Assembly (NCBI GenBank): GCA_964636865.1
Contig: CAZWVJ010000028.1
Span: forward strand, 1-21,125
DNA length: 21,125 nucleotides
From: B1SED10-75 sp964636865
GTDB taxonomy: Bacteria > Bacillota > Dethiobacteria > DTU022 > PWGO01
Direction of reading: 5' to 3'
Shown here: in pieces, positions 7,235-14,759 of the stretch
Position numbering within the stretch: position 1 is the first letter of the stretch
Layout of the letters: each line of letters starts with the position of its first letter
Position numbers and translations under genes: made by a program
The notes under the pieces: generated by a model
Told to the model about the DNA's origin: nothing
What the model saw: only the letters and a program-made list of their open reading frames with translations
Databases searched by the model: none

Positions 7235-7254
7235 GTATTCCGTCACCGTGCTGT
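7228..7254 (+). repeat. Degenerate 27-bp hairpin copy
   Basis: ATAGCAAGTATTCCGTCACC followed by GTGCTGT aligns without gaps to the intact copies (differences at bases 1, 11, 12, 18, 21, 26 and 27 only). It directly abuts the intact tandem copies and looks like an older, decayed member. Confidence 0.65.
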
Positions 7255-7348
7255 CCCCGTGTTATGTAGCAAGTACCCCGTCCCCTTGCTACATTGTCCC
7301 CGTGTTATGTAGCAAGTACCCCGTCCCCTTGCTACATCCCCTTGCTAC
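7252..7348 (+). repeat. Tandem hairpin cluster, copies 5 and 6 plus a half copy
   Basis: Two identical 43-bp units (7252-7294 and 7295-7337) stand head to tail. Each has TGTCCCCGTGTTAT ahead of an intact 27-bp hairpin (7266-7292 and 7309-7335; arms GTAGCAAG / CTTGCTAC). A third partial unit, CCCCTTGCTAC (7338-7348), keeps only the right half. Both full hairpins equal the reverse complement of copy 4 over all 27 bp, so the copies nearest the RAYT gene are identical. The cluster lies just upstream of the RAYT start and 22 bp before the next promoter. Confidence 0.9.
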
Positions 7349-7369
7349 ACATATGTTAGATATTTTCAT

Positions 7370-7397
7370 TTGAATTATGTTAAAATGATTCTATAAT
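7370..7397 (+). promoter_or_regulatory. Predicted promoter of the tungstate regulator gene
   Basis: TTGAAT (7370-7375), 16-bp spacer, perfect TATAAT (7392-7397). A short inverted repeat TAATA-tctc-TATTA (7394-7407) overlaps the -10 and could be an operator, though the arms are AT-only and may be chance. Confidence 0.55.
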
Positions 7398-7439
7398 ATC
7401 TCTATTATTAAAATTCTGGGGAAAGTGCAGGCGATGTAA

Positions 7440-8588
7440 TTGTCCGATGATAAATTTATCCCGTTTAAAGTTAATCTTGAACTTGAAGGTGAAAAACGCT
7501 TATCGGGCAGTAATCTATTTGAAATGTTAAGTACTATAAAGCAACAAGGTTCTATTAGTCAAGCAGCCGCTACGTTGGGGTTTTCTTATCGTTATGCTTG
7601 GGGCTTGATCAAAGAAGCAGAAAGTGCCCTGGGATTAAAGCTGGTGGAAAAACAAGCCGGGGGTGCCTCCGGGGGAGGAGCTTCTTTAACTTCAGAAGGG
7701 CTTAATTTACTCGAACACTACCTGTCTTTTAAAAACGAAATTAATGAAGAACTAAGCCGGTTTGTTGATAGGGCAGTATTTTCATTAGAGCAGCCAAACT
7801 TGGGTTATGAACAGAAAAGTGGTGCCTTAACTCATCATTTGTTACTGGCAAGTACCATGGAACCTGTGGAGACCGGACTTTTGGATGTGTTGGAAGAAGC
7901 ATTTTACCGGGCCAGTGGAATACTGGTTAAGCATATAGCTGTAGGCAGTGGACGTGCCCTGGAAATTGCCCGGCAGGGAAGGGTAGACATGGTTTTAACT
8001 CATGCTCCGGAATTGGAAAAGCAATTCATGGCTGAAGGGTATGGCTCTCAAATCATCCCGGTAATGTCTAATAAATTTGTTTTGGTGGGGCCTGGTGAAC
8101 TAATTGAGAAAATAGAACTTGAAGTGGGGGCGGTGGAAATTTTCAGGGAGATAGCTTTGCGTGGTTTTCCCTTTGTAAGTAGGGGAGATTTCTCCGGAAC
8201 TCATTTGCAGGAACAAAAGATTTGGGAAGCTGCTGGCGTAAGCACTTCAGGGGAATGGTATCTGACCTCTTCCGGAGTGGCCGGCAACCTGGGAATTTTA
8301 AGCCTTGCCAATGAAAAGCGTGCCTTTACCCTGGTAGATCGGGCCAGCTTTATGTTGTCCCAAAGTAAAATTGAGTTAGAAATTGTAAAGAATACGCAAG
8401 AGGATTCAAAAACTCCTGACTTATTTGATAACGTGTTTGTCTTATCAATAGTTAACCCCGAGCGTTTTGCCTCAATTAATAGTGAGGATGTTCGTAAATT
8501 TGCCCGGTGGCTGCAGGCTGAAGGAAAACAAATCATCTCCGGTTTTGGCAAAGAAAAATATGGTGAGCCGTTATTTGATCTTGTTTGA
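7440..8588 (+). CDS. ModE-type HTH regulator with a TupA-like tungstate-binding domain
   Basis: A 382-residue cytoplasmic regulator. Residues about 10-105 are the ModE N-terminal winged helix (GSISQAAATLGFSYRYAWGLIKEAE, then the AGGASGGGASLTSEG wing). ModE's usual C-terminal Mop/TOBE domains are absent. Instead residues about 130-380 resemble the TupA tungstate-binding protein encoded next door: LASTMEPVETGLLDVLEE, VDMVLTHAPELEKQF, FVLVGPGE, FVSRGDFSGTH and the terminal YGEPLF all align with TupA. No signal peptide is present, so the binding fold acts inside the cell as the sensor. TupA's TTTS oxyanion motif reads STME (138-141) here, while the SRGD.SGTH loop is kept. TTG 7440 is the only start before the HTH, because an in-frame TAA lies at 7437. 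By inference it controls tupABC in response to tungstate or molybdate. Confidence 0.85.
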   Translation: MSDDKFIPFKVNLELEGEKRLSGSNLFEMLSTIKQQGSISQAAATLGFSYRYAWGLIKEAESALGLKLVEKQAGGASGGGASLTSEGLNLLEHYLSFKNEINEELSRFVDRAVFSLEQPNLGYEQKSGALTHHLLLASTMEPVETGLLDVLEEAFYRASGILVKHIAVGSGRALEIARQGRVDMVLTHAPELEKQFMAEGYGSQIIPVMSNKFVLVGPGELIEKIELEVGAVEIFREIALRGFPFVSRGDFSGTHLQEQKIWEAAGVSTSGEWYLTSSGVAGNLGILSLANEKRAFTLVDRASFMLSQSKIELEIVKNTQEDSKTPDLFDNVFVLSIVNPERFASINSEDVRKFARWLQAEGKQIISGFGKEKYGEPLFDLV

Positions 8589-8613
8589 TTACTCCATTTT
8601 TTTCATTTTTCCC

Positions 8614-8642
8614 TTGACAGGATAATAAGGGTAAGATAATAT
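8614..8642 (+). promoter_or_regulatory. Predicted tupABC promoter
   Basis: TTGACA (8614-8619), exactly 17 bp, then TAATAT (8637-8642): a near-consensus housekeeping promoter. Transcription would start near 8649 and give a leader of about 180 bases before tupA. Confidence 0.75.
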
Positions 8643-8653
8643 TTCTATAGGTT

Positions 8654-8677
8654 CGTTATGAAAGTGTTTGCATAACG
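8654..8677 (+). promoter_or_regulatory. Predicted ModE-like operator in front of tupA
   Basis: A perfect inverted repeat, CGTTATG - 10 bases - CATAACG, starts about 5 bases after the predicted transcription start. The CGTTAT and ATAACG arms resemble the classical ModE box, which fits the ModE-type HTH of the adjacent regulator. Binding here would block transcription, so the regulator is probably a ligand-responsive repressor. It could also fold as an RNA hairpin. Confidence 0.6.
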
Positions 8678-8830
8678 CCCGACATTAGATGTTATTTATT
8701 ATTACTTTTTGAGTACCGGGGCGGGTTTAAATAGTTACGGAGCTGCAAATTATCTCGAATGTCTCGGTATATGACAATTACATAAGTAATTCTCTGAGCC
8801 TGGCTACCCATAAGCAAGGAGGAAATTTGA
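8678..8830 (+). other. Long untranslated leader of tupA
   Basis: Between the operator and tupA are about 150 bases with no ORF. They include AATTAC-ATAA-GTAATT (8776-8791), a perfect 6-bp hairpin, and TGTC/GACA pairing around 8760-8775. I looked for the Moco/Tuco riboswitch because of the context and cannot recognise its conserved core. It ends with AAGGAGG (8816-8822). Confidence 0.4.
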
Positions 8831-9709
8831 TTGAAAAGATTTTTCTTTAATATGACGATAGTATTGGCTATCTTATTGATGGGATTGATGGGTTGCGAGA
8901 CCGAACCAGATCCGGAAGCCGAACCGGAAAAAGAATTTAATCAAGAAGTAATTGAAATAACTTTGGCCACTACTACCAGCACCTATGATTCAGGATTGTT
9001 GCATGAGATATTACCGGAGTTTGAAGAAGCACATAATATTCAAGTAAATATTATTTCCTTGGGAACCGGGCAAGCTATAGAAACCGGAAAAAGAGGGGAT
9101 TGCGATATTATTCTAGTACATGCCCGGGATTTGGAAGAACAGTTTGTAGAAAACGGTTATGGAACGGAACGATTTGATGTGATGTATAACGAATTTGTAT
9201 TAGTAGGGCCGGAAGGGGATCCCGGCAGCGTATATGATAGCGTAGATATTACTGAAGCTTTGGATAACATTGTTGCTCATACTTCAGCAGAAGAGGTTCC
9301 GTTTTTGTCCCGCGGAGACGATTCCGGAACTCATACAAAAGAAATGAACTTGTGGGAACTTGCCGGTTATGATCAAATCACTGAAGAAGAATGGTATGAT
9401 TCCATGGGGCAGGGCATGGGAGATACCCTGATTGTAACCAATGAAAGACAGGGCTATGTTCTGGCAGATCGGGGCACCTTCCTTTCCATGGAAGATAAGT
9501 TACCAAACCTGGAAATTGTTTTTGACGAGGACGATGAGTTAGCCAATCCTTATGGCATCATACCCGTGAATCCGGACGAGCATCCCCATGTCAAGCATGA
9601 AGAAGCTCAGCTTATGGTAGAATTCTTCACTTCTGAAGAAACACAGCAGAAAATTAGCGAGTATGGCATAGATGAATACGGAGAACCTTTATTTTTTCCT
9701 GACGCTTAA
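8831..9709 (+). CDS. tupA: Tungstate ABC transporter, substrate-binding lipoprotein TupA
   Basis: A 292-residue extracellular lipoprotein that captures tungstate for the TupB/TupC importer. It starts at TTG 8831 with AAGGAGG 8 bases upstream. The signal peptide ends in lipobox L19-M20-G21-C22. An acidic linker follows, then the mature domain with the TupA signature TTTS (47-50) in LATTTSTYDSGLL, the main oxyanion loop, followed by DIILVHARDLEEQF, FVLVGPEGDPG, and SRGDDSGTHTKE with a second set of oxyanion-binding residues. TupA proteins generally favour tungstate strongly over molybdate; this is family knowledge, not visible here. It is the first gene of the tupABC operon. Confidence 0.92.
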   Translation: MKRFFFNMTIVLAILLMGLMGCETEPDPEAEPEKEFNQEVIEITLATTTSTYDSGLLHEILPEFEEAHNIQVNIISLGTGQAIETGKRGDCDIILVHARDLEEQFVENGYGTERFDVMYNEFVLVGPEGDPGSVYDSVDITEALDNIVAHTSAEEVPFLSRGDDSGTHTKEMNLWELAGYDQITEEEWYDSMGQGMGDTLIVTNERQGYVLADRGTFLSMEDKLPNLEIVFDEDDELANPYGIIPVNPDEHPHVKHEEAQLMVEFFTSEETQQKISEYGIDEYGEPLFFPDA

Positions 9710-9769
9710 TAATTAGGAATAAAAATGTTATTTTAACTATGTAAATAAACGGGTATAGGAGAAAAAGTA

Positions 9770-10465
9770 ATGGAAGATGGATTAACAGAATCACTAAGAC
9801 TGTTATTAGAATTCGACCCGTATGTTTATAATATTATAGGTGTCTCCCTACGGGTTGCCGGCATGGCTCTGCTTTTTAGCACTTTGATTGGCATTCCCAT
9901 AGGGGCCTTACTGGGCCTGAATAATTTTCGGGGAAAGCCTTTGGTTACCGCCTTATTGTATACGGGAATGGGATTTCCCCCGGTAGTTGTAGGTTTGTTT
10001 GTATTTATCATGTTTTCTTCGATTGGTCCTTTGGGGGATTTAGGGTGGTTATTTAATGTTGAAGCTATTGTAGCAGCCCAGACGATTATTGCATTTCCTT
10101 TAATTGCAGGGTTTACAATGGCGGCTGTTATGCAGGTAGATCGTAACCTTATGAACCAGCTAATGGCCCTGGGTGCTACCAAGATACAGGCGGCATGGGC
10201 TGCCATCAAGGAGGCCAGGGTGGGAGTTCTTGTGGCTATAATCGCGGGCTTTGGCGGAGTTATCTCTGAAGTGGGAGCGGTAATGCTGGTTGGGGGAAAT
10301 ATAGAGGGCAAAACCAGGGTTTTAACTACAGCTATAGTTCTGGAAACCAGGAAGGGAAACTTTGGGGTGGCCATAGCTTTTGGTATTATTCTCTTGGCCA
10401 TTGCCTTTATTGCCAACCTGTCCATGATATATTTACAGAAAAAGCACTTGTTCGAGGATAATTAA
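9770..10465 (+). CDS. tupB: Tungstate ABC transporter permease TupB
   Basis: A 231-residue integral membrane permease with about five to six transmembrane segments. The cytoplasmic EAA loop that docks on the ATPase lies near residues 125-165 (MNQLMALGATKIQAAWAAIKEAR), followed by GFGGVISEVGAVMLVGGNI, a stretch typical of TupB/ModB-like permeases. ATG 9770 has AGGAGA at 9757-9762, 7 bases upstream. The 60-bp gap after tupA contains no terminator, so the genes are presumably cotranscribed. The length is normal for TupB. Confidence 0.9.
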   Translation: MEDGLTESLRLLLEFDPYVYNIIGVSLRVAGMALLFSTLIGIPIGALLGLNNFRGKPLVTALLYTGMGFPPVVVGLFVFIMFSSIGPLGDLGWLFNVEAIVAAQTIIAFPLIAGFTMAAVMQVDRNLMNQLMALGATKIQAAWAAIKEARVGVLVAIIAGFGGVISEVGAVMLVGGNIEGKTRVLTTAIVLETRKGNFGVAIAFGIILLAIAFIANLSMIYLQKKHLFEDN

Positions 10466-10531
10466 TTAAAACTAAAGAGTACACCAACCATTAGAAATTA
10501 AATGGAACAAGTAATTTAGGAAAGGTCTTAT

Positions 10532-11266
10532 ATGAGGCAGGATATAAGTTATCGTATAGAGAATTTGCGCAAAAGTTATCCCGGATTTTCATTAAAGGTT
10601 GACAAATTAAATCTTTATGAAGGGGAAATATTTTGTTTGCTGGGGCCAAGTGGTGCAGGTAAAACCACCCTTCTGCGGCTTTTGAATTTTTTGGAGGAAC
10701 CCGATGATGGACAGGTTTTTTATCACGGCCAAAAATATACTTCCGGTAATTATCAGCCCCCGCTGGGGATGATGAGGGAGATAACTACGGTATTTCAAAG
10801 GCCAGCCTTGTTGAAGGCAAATGTTTGGAGCAATATAATCTATCCTTTAAAGATTCGGAATATGCAGGTTGATCAAGGAAGTATTCTGGAACTGCTAAAA
10901 GAACTGGGAATAGATAATTTGCTTAAACAAAAGAGTAAAACACTCTCAGGGGGTGAAGCCCAGCGAGTGGCATTGGCCAGGGCGTTGGTGTTTAATCCCC
11001 GGGTGCTTTTGATGGATGAACCCACAGCCAATCTAGATCCCCACAATATTAAAATAATAGAAAATATGGTAACCAAGTACAGCCAAGAATGGAGCCCCAC
11101 GGTGGTTTGGATCACCCACAACCATTTTCAAGCCAAGCGAGTGGGGCACCGCATTTGCCTTATGGAAGACGGAGACATTCTTGAGGTTAATAATAAGAAA
11201 ACTTTTTTTAATCAGCCGGAACACCCCAAAACCAGGGCTTTTCTTTCCGGCGAGATGTTTTACTAA
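10532..11266 (+). CDS. tupC: Tungstate ABC transporter ATP-binding protein TupC
   Basis: A 244-residue ABC ATPase that drives tungstate import. Walker A is GPSGAGKTT (38-46), the signature motif LSGGEAQ (138-144), Walker B VLLMDEP (158-164), the D-loop ANLD, and the switch histidine lies in WITHNHFQAKR. It lacks the C-terminal TOBE/Mop extension of ModC, as expected for TupC. The start ATG follows AGGAAAGG at 10518-10525. It is the last gene of the operon; a terminator begins within a few bases of the stop. Confidence 0.92.
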   Translation: MRQDISYRIENLRKSYPGFSLKVDKLNLYEGEIFCLLGPSGAGKTTLLRLLNFLEEPDDGQVFYHGQKYTSGNYQPPLGMMREITTVFQRPALLKANVWSNIIYPLKIRNMQVDQGSILELLKELGIDNLLKQKSKTLSGGEAQRVALARALVFNPRVLLMDEPTANLDPHNIKIIENMVTKYSQEWSPTVVWITHNHFQAKRVGHRICLMEDGDILEVNNKKTFFNQPEHPKTRAFLSGEMFY

Positions 11267-11308
11267 AAAAACAAGGGAAGGATTTTTTTATCTCCTTCCC
11301 TGTTTTTT
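11265..11308. terminator. Bidirectional intrinsic terminator between tupC and the glycyl radical enzyme gene
   Basis: GGGAAGGA (11275-11282) pairs with TCCTTCCC (11293-11300); the stem extends outward through ACA/TGT with one bulged A. The loop is 10 bases. It is flanked by a run of A's (11265-11271) on the left and T's (11303-11308) on the right, so it can end both the plus-strand tup operon and the minus-strand gene that stops at 11370. Confidence 0.85.
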
Positions 11309-11369
11309 ATTTTTTAAGGAGGAACAAGAGTAATCCTCCTCTTTCTGCATCGTTTCACTTGCTTCTTAT

Positions 11370-14300
11370 TTAAGAATACTGGGTTCTGTTAATTACGTGC
11401 CATTTCATATCGTCGGAGAGATTGTTAAAGTATTCGCAGTAACCGGCTATGCGGATAAGAAGGTCCGGATATTTTTCCGGGTTTTCGTATGCATCCAGCA
11501 GCATTTCCCTATTTACTACATTGGGCTGCAGTTGCATCCCTCCACTGTTAAAAAATGTTTTTAATATGCTCACCAGGTTTTTCTTACCTTCTTCTCCCGG
11601 AAATAGGGAAGAATCGATAGTAAGGGTTGCCGTGGTGCCGTTTTCGGCATGTTCGGCAAAGTCGATACCGGCTATGGAATTGAGCGCCGATAAAAGGTCT
11701 GACTGCTCTTTTCCGTAGTGGGGAGTGATGCTGTTGGCAAAAGGAACGCCTTTTAATCTTCCCGAAGGCAGTGCCGGTGTATTTTGGCCGTACATATTGG
11801 CCAGGTTTAGCGCGTAATATCCGGCTGAATACCGACCGTTACGCGGATCATTTCCTGCTGAATCCAGAGCATTGTTATACATCTCCAGAACTTTGTTTAC
11901 CCATTGGGTAGCCTTGCTGGAGTAATCGTCCCCGAATTTGGGAACGGCCCGCAAAGCTTCTCTTATCTGCTGGTTTTCTTCACCTTCGAAATTCTCATCT
12001 ATGGCCTTAATAACGTCGTTGACGGAGTAGAGATTGTTTTTGAAAACAACTTCCTCAATAGCGTGGAAGGAATCTGCCACATCTGTAACAGCTATGGCCT
12101 GGATGCCGCTGCTGTTGATGGTAGTTCCTCCTTCGAGAATATCCTTGCCGCTTTCAATGCATCCTCTGTATAGAGCAGAGCTAAGAGGGGTAGGAAAGTT
12201 TTCCCGGTGTGATTCTTCCATTTTATGGTGATCGGCCAGGATTGATTTTGCCAAATGGTTTAAACGTTCCTGGAAGCGTTCAAGCAGCTCATCCATGGTG
12301 GAAAGCGGCTGGTAATTATAAATCCCTTTTTCCATGTTGCGTTTTTCGCGGAGTTTGGTAGATCTCTGGTTGACCAGGCGGTTAATACTGGCCCTTTCCC
12401 TGGAAACATGATGGGCGAAATTCGTGGCGAGCTTCAGCCTGGATTCCCCGCGCTCAAAATTCCATAAATCATGAGTTTGGCCTTTAAGAGCTTGCAAAAA
12501 AGGCATGGCCAGGTTTATGTTAGAGCAGTCGGTATTGCCGAAATGATCGTCGGACGCCACCGGTTCCACACATCCGACAATGGAATAATTTCTGGCATCC
12601 TCAATGGTAGTAGGATAATGCCTGAGCAATGACTCTATGTATACTTCATCACAGAATATTTGGGGAAGGGGGCATCCGCTGAGATAAACCTCAGCAAGCC
12701 TTTCCAGGTATTTGTCGGGGCTGTTTTCATGGATACGGGCTGCCGGGTCGGCTGACCGGGGTTGTAGCTCGCAAATATCTATGAGCATGTAAGTGATATC
12801 GTTGGTGGCGTCTGCGCCGTTTTTGTCCACTCCGCCGAAAGTAAAAGCCTGGTCGGTGGATATAGTTTCAAAAAGCCGGAAAAGCTCCGGGAAATTGTCC
12901 CCGTTGTTGACCAAAACAAGTTCGTCCATTTTGAGAATGAATAAGCTGAGAAGCTCTTTGGCTTTTTCATAGGTGATTCTTCCTTCTTGAATATCTTCTT
13001 TATAATACGGATATAGAATTTGATCAATTCGCCCAAAAGATATGGCATTTTCGTAAGATTCCAGGCAAAGGGCTATATGCAAAAACAGCATGCTTTGCAG
13101 AGCTTCATGAAAGGTGCGAGCGGGATAACGGGGGACATGTTCGCATATCTCGGCTAATTCTTCCAGTTCCTGGCGCCTCTGAGAATCGCTTTCTTCTGTG
13201 CTTAAAGCCCACAGATGCTCGGCATATTTTTGTCCGAACTGTTCTAGGCCTTCAAGGGCAATAATAGCGCCGTCATAAAAATTGTGAGTGCTTTCGGGCA
13301 TTTCTTTTTTCTTTCCTTCGAGTTCTTCTATCATACCGGAAGTTCCCAAACTCAAGATGCGTTCGAAGTTTACAATATAGTGGCCGATGGCCAGAATATT
13401 AAAATTCATCCCGATATTCCATTCCGTTGTCCGGGCTGCCAGCAATCCCAATTGGGCCAGATCCGGCCACAATTTGCTAATTTGACTGTGGTGGATCCAG
13501 TAAGGGGCAACTTCTTTGAGGATAGTAAAGTAGTCTTTAAGTGAACTCTGAAATGCCACCGGCTTCCGGTTGTTGGCTTTTAATACCTGCATTACGCTGC
13601 CGGCAGATATATACTCAGGCCATGTTCTTCCGCCCACCCTGCCGGAAGTAAAGTTGCCCACGAGCAATTCCCGGGGATAAATTTTGGTTTCTTTGTTCTT
13701 TAATACATGGGCGAGGCATTCTGCCCTGTGAATTGGCCCGGGTTTGGCAAATTCTCCATCTTTATAAGGTTTTTTAAAACCATAATTCTTGTAATACTCT
13801 GTGCGCAGCCTGGCGTCCTCGATGCAAACGGCAGGTTTGGTATTTTTGATAGTTTCGTTTATTTCCTTAACGCGTTCGGTAAATTCGGCTTTGGGTGGAG
13901 GGGAATCTATATAGGTGCTTTCTGCTTTGATACCGTGCTTTTGGAATAGCTTTACGCCTTCTTCTAAAGATGCCTGGCTTTGTTCCATGGTAATATTGAG
14001 CGGTTCATATTCCAGGCCGAGGCGTTCGGCTTTATCTTCGTATAAATTATGGTATTTGAGTAATTCAATGGAGCTATAGCCGATTGATTTTAGAAATTCA
14101 GAAGTGGCGCGAATATTGTTTTCCCCATCAGTATATCCAGGGACCATTACCATCCGGAATTTGACTTCAGCATCCAAATCTAACAGCTTTCTGATGTTGT
14201 CGTGGATCAATGAAGGATCCCGTTTGGTGTATTGCATATGGAGTTCTTCATCGCCAACTACCTTTAGATCTACAAGAAAGAGATCGATGTAAGGGGCGGC

Positions 14301-14690
14301 TTCGTTGATAACTTCCCAGGGAGCGTGAAATGAAGATTCTACAGCAACTTTTATATTTTCCTGTTTTAACGCCTTCAATAGATTGAGAAGGTTTTCAGAG
14401 TCCTGGAGAAAAGGTTCTCCACCACTAAGAGTTACTCCTCCGTTGGAGGAAAAATAATATTTTTTATCCCGCAGGACCATATCCATCATATCTTCTATTG
14501 TATAGTTGTTTTGAGAGTTGGTTTGCCTCTTAAACGCCAGACCTTCTGGATTTTGACACCATAAACACCTTAAATTGCATCCTTGGAAGAAAATTGTGGT
14601 CCTAATTCCCGGGCCATCGTGTACGCAAGTCCGCTGGATATCAAAGACTTGCAAACTTTTGGCTGTTGTTGTCAATTTCATCACCGTCAT
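11370..14690 (-). CDS. Fusion of glycyl-radical-enzyme activase and glycyl radical enzyme
   Basis: A 1106-residue single chain. Residues 1 to about 255 are a radical-SAM activase: HDGPGIRTT, then C38-x3-C42-x2-C45 in GCNLRCLWCQNPEG, and SGGEPFLQ. It lacks the ferredoxin-like insert of most such activases, so it has one cluster like pyruvate formate-lyase activase. After a short linker (STYIDSPPPKA) residues about 265-1106 form a complete glycyl radical enzyme: the catalytic cysteine is C707 in SIVGCVEP, and the radical site is G1083 in IRIAGYCEYF. GCVEP is the form of dehydratase- and decarboxylase-type members, whereas pyruvate formate-lyase has a Cys-Cys pair, so I do not call it PFL. The substrate is unknown. 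ATG 14690 and ATG 14681 are both possible starts; neither has a good Shine-Dalgarno. The gene appears monocistronic and must function anaerobically. Confidence 0.88.
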   Translation of the reverse strand: MTVMKLTTTAKSLQVFDIQRTCVHDGPGIRTTIFFQGCNLRCLWCQNPEGLAFKRQTNSQNNYTIEDMMDMVLRDKKYYFSSNGGVTLSGGEPFLQDSENLLNLLKALKQENIKVAVESSFHAPWEVINEAAPYIDLFLVDLKVVGDEELHMQYTKRDPSLIHDNIRKLLDLDAEVKFRMVMVPGYTDGENNIRATSEFLKSIGYSSIELLKYHNLYEDKAERLGLEYEPLNITMEQSQASLEEGVKLFQKHGIKAESTYIDSPPPKAEFTERVKEINETIKNTKPAVCIEDARLRTEYYKNYGFKKPYKDGEFAKPGPIHRAECLAHVLKNKETKIYPRELLVGNFTSGRVGGRTWPEYISAGSVMQVLKANNRKPVAFQSSLKDYFTILKEVAPYWIHHSQISKLWPDLAQLGLLAARTTEWNIGMNFNILAIGHYIVNFERILSLGTSGMIEELEGKKKEMPESTHNFYDGAIIALEGLEQFGQKYAEHLWALSTEESDSQRRQELEELAEICEHVPRYPARTFHEALQSMLFLHIALCLESYENAISFGRIDQILYPYYKEDIQEGRITYEKAKELLSLFILKMDELVLVNNGDNFPELFRLFETISTDQAFTFGGVDKNGADATNDITYMLIDICELQPRSADPAARIHENSPDKYLERLAEVYLSGCPLPQIFCDEVYIESLLRHYPTTIEDARNYSIVGCVEPVASDDHFGNTDCSNINLAMPFLQALKGQTHDLWNFERGESRLKLATNFAHHVSRERASINRLVNQRSTKLREKRNMEKGIYNYQPLSTMDELLERFQERLNHLAKSILADHHKMEESHRENFPTPLSSALYRGCIESGKDILEGGTTINSSGIQAIAVTDVADSFHAIEEVVFKNNLYSVNDVIKAIDENFEGEENQQIREALRAVPKFGDDYSSKATQWVNKVLEMYNNALDSAGNDPRNGRYSAGYYALNLANMYGQNTPALPSGRLKGVPFANSITPHYGKEQSDLLSALNSIAGIDFAEHAENGTTATLTIDSSLFPGEEGKKNLVSILKTFFNSGGMQLQPNVVNREMLLDAYENPEKYPDLLIRIAGYCEYFNNLSDDMKWHVINRTQYS

Positions 14691-14729
14691 TTCTTAGTAG
14701 TTTTATACATTAAGTATCTATCTATATTT

Positions 14730-14759
14730 ATTATATATCACTCTTATGGTTTCCTTCAA
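14730..14759 (-). promoter_or_regulatory. Predicted promoter of the glycyl radical enzyme gene
   Basis: On the minus strand TTGAAG (14754-14759) and TATAAT (14730-14735) are separated by 18 bp, which leaves a leader of about 30 bases before the ATG at 14690. Confidence 0.5.

Noticed and set aside
7252..7348. CRISPR array
   Set aside because: The two 43-bp units are directly adjacent with no variable spacers, and the same hairpin occurs singly elsewhere; it is a REP-like cluster.
8700..8830. Molybdenum/tungsten cofactor riboswitch before tupA
   Set aside because: The context is suggestive, but I could not identify the conserved core of that motif.
9826..10425. 199-codon minus-strand frame opposite tupB
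   Set aside because: It lies wholly opposite a clear permease gene, has no ribosome site and its product is low-complexity and rich in T, P and I.
11370..14690. Pyruvate formate-lyase (pflB)
   Set aside because: The catalytic motif is GCVEP with a single cysteine, whereas pyruvate formate-lyase has a Cys-Cys pair; a dehydratase- or decarboxylase-like glycyl radical enzyme fits better.
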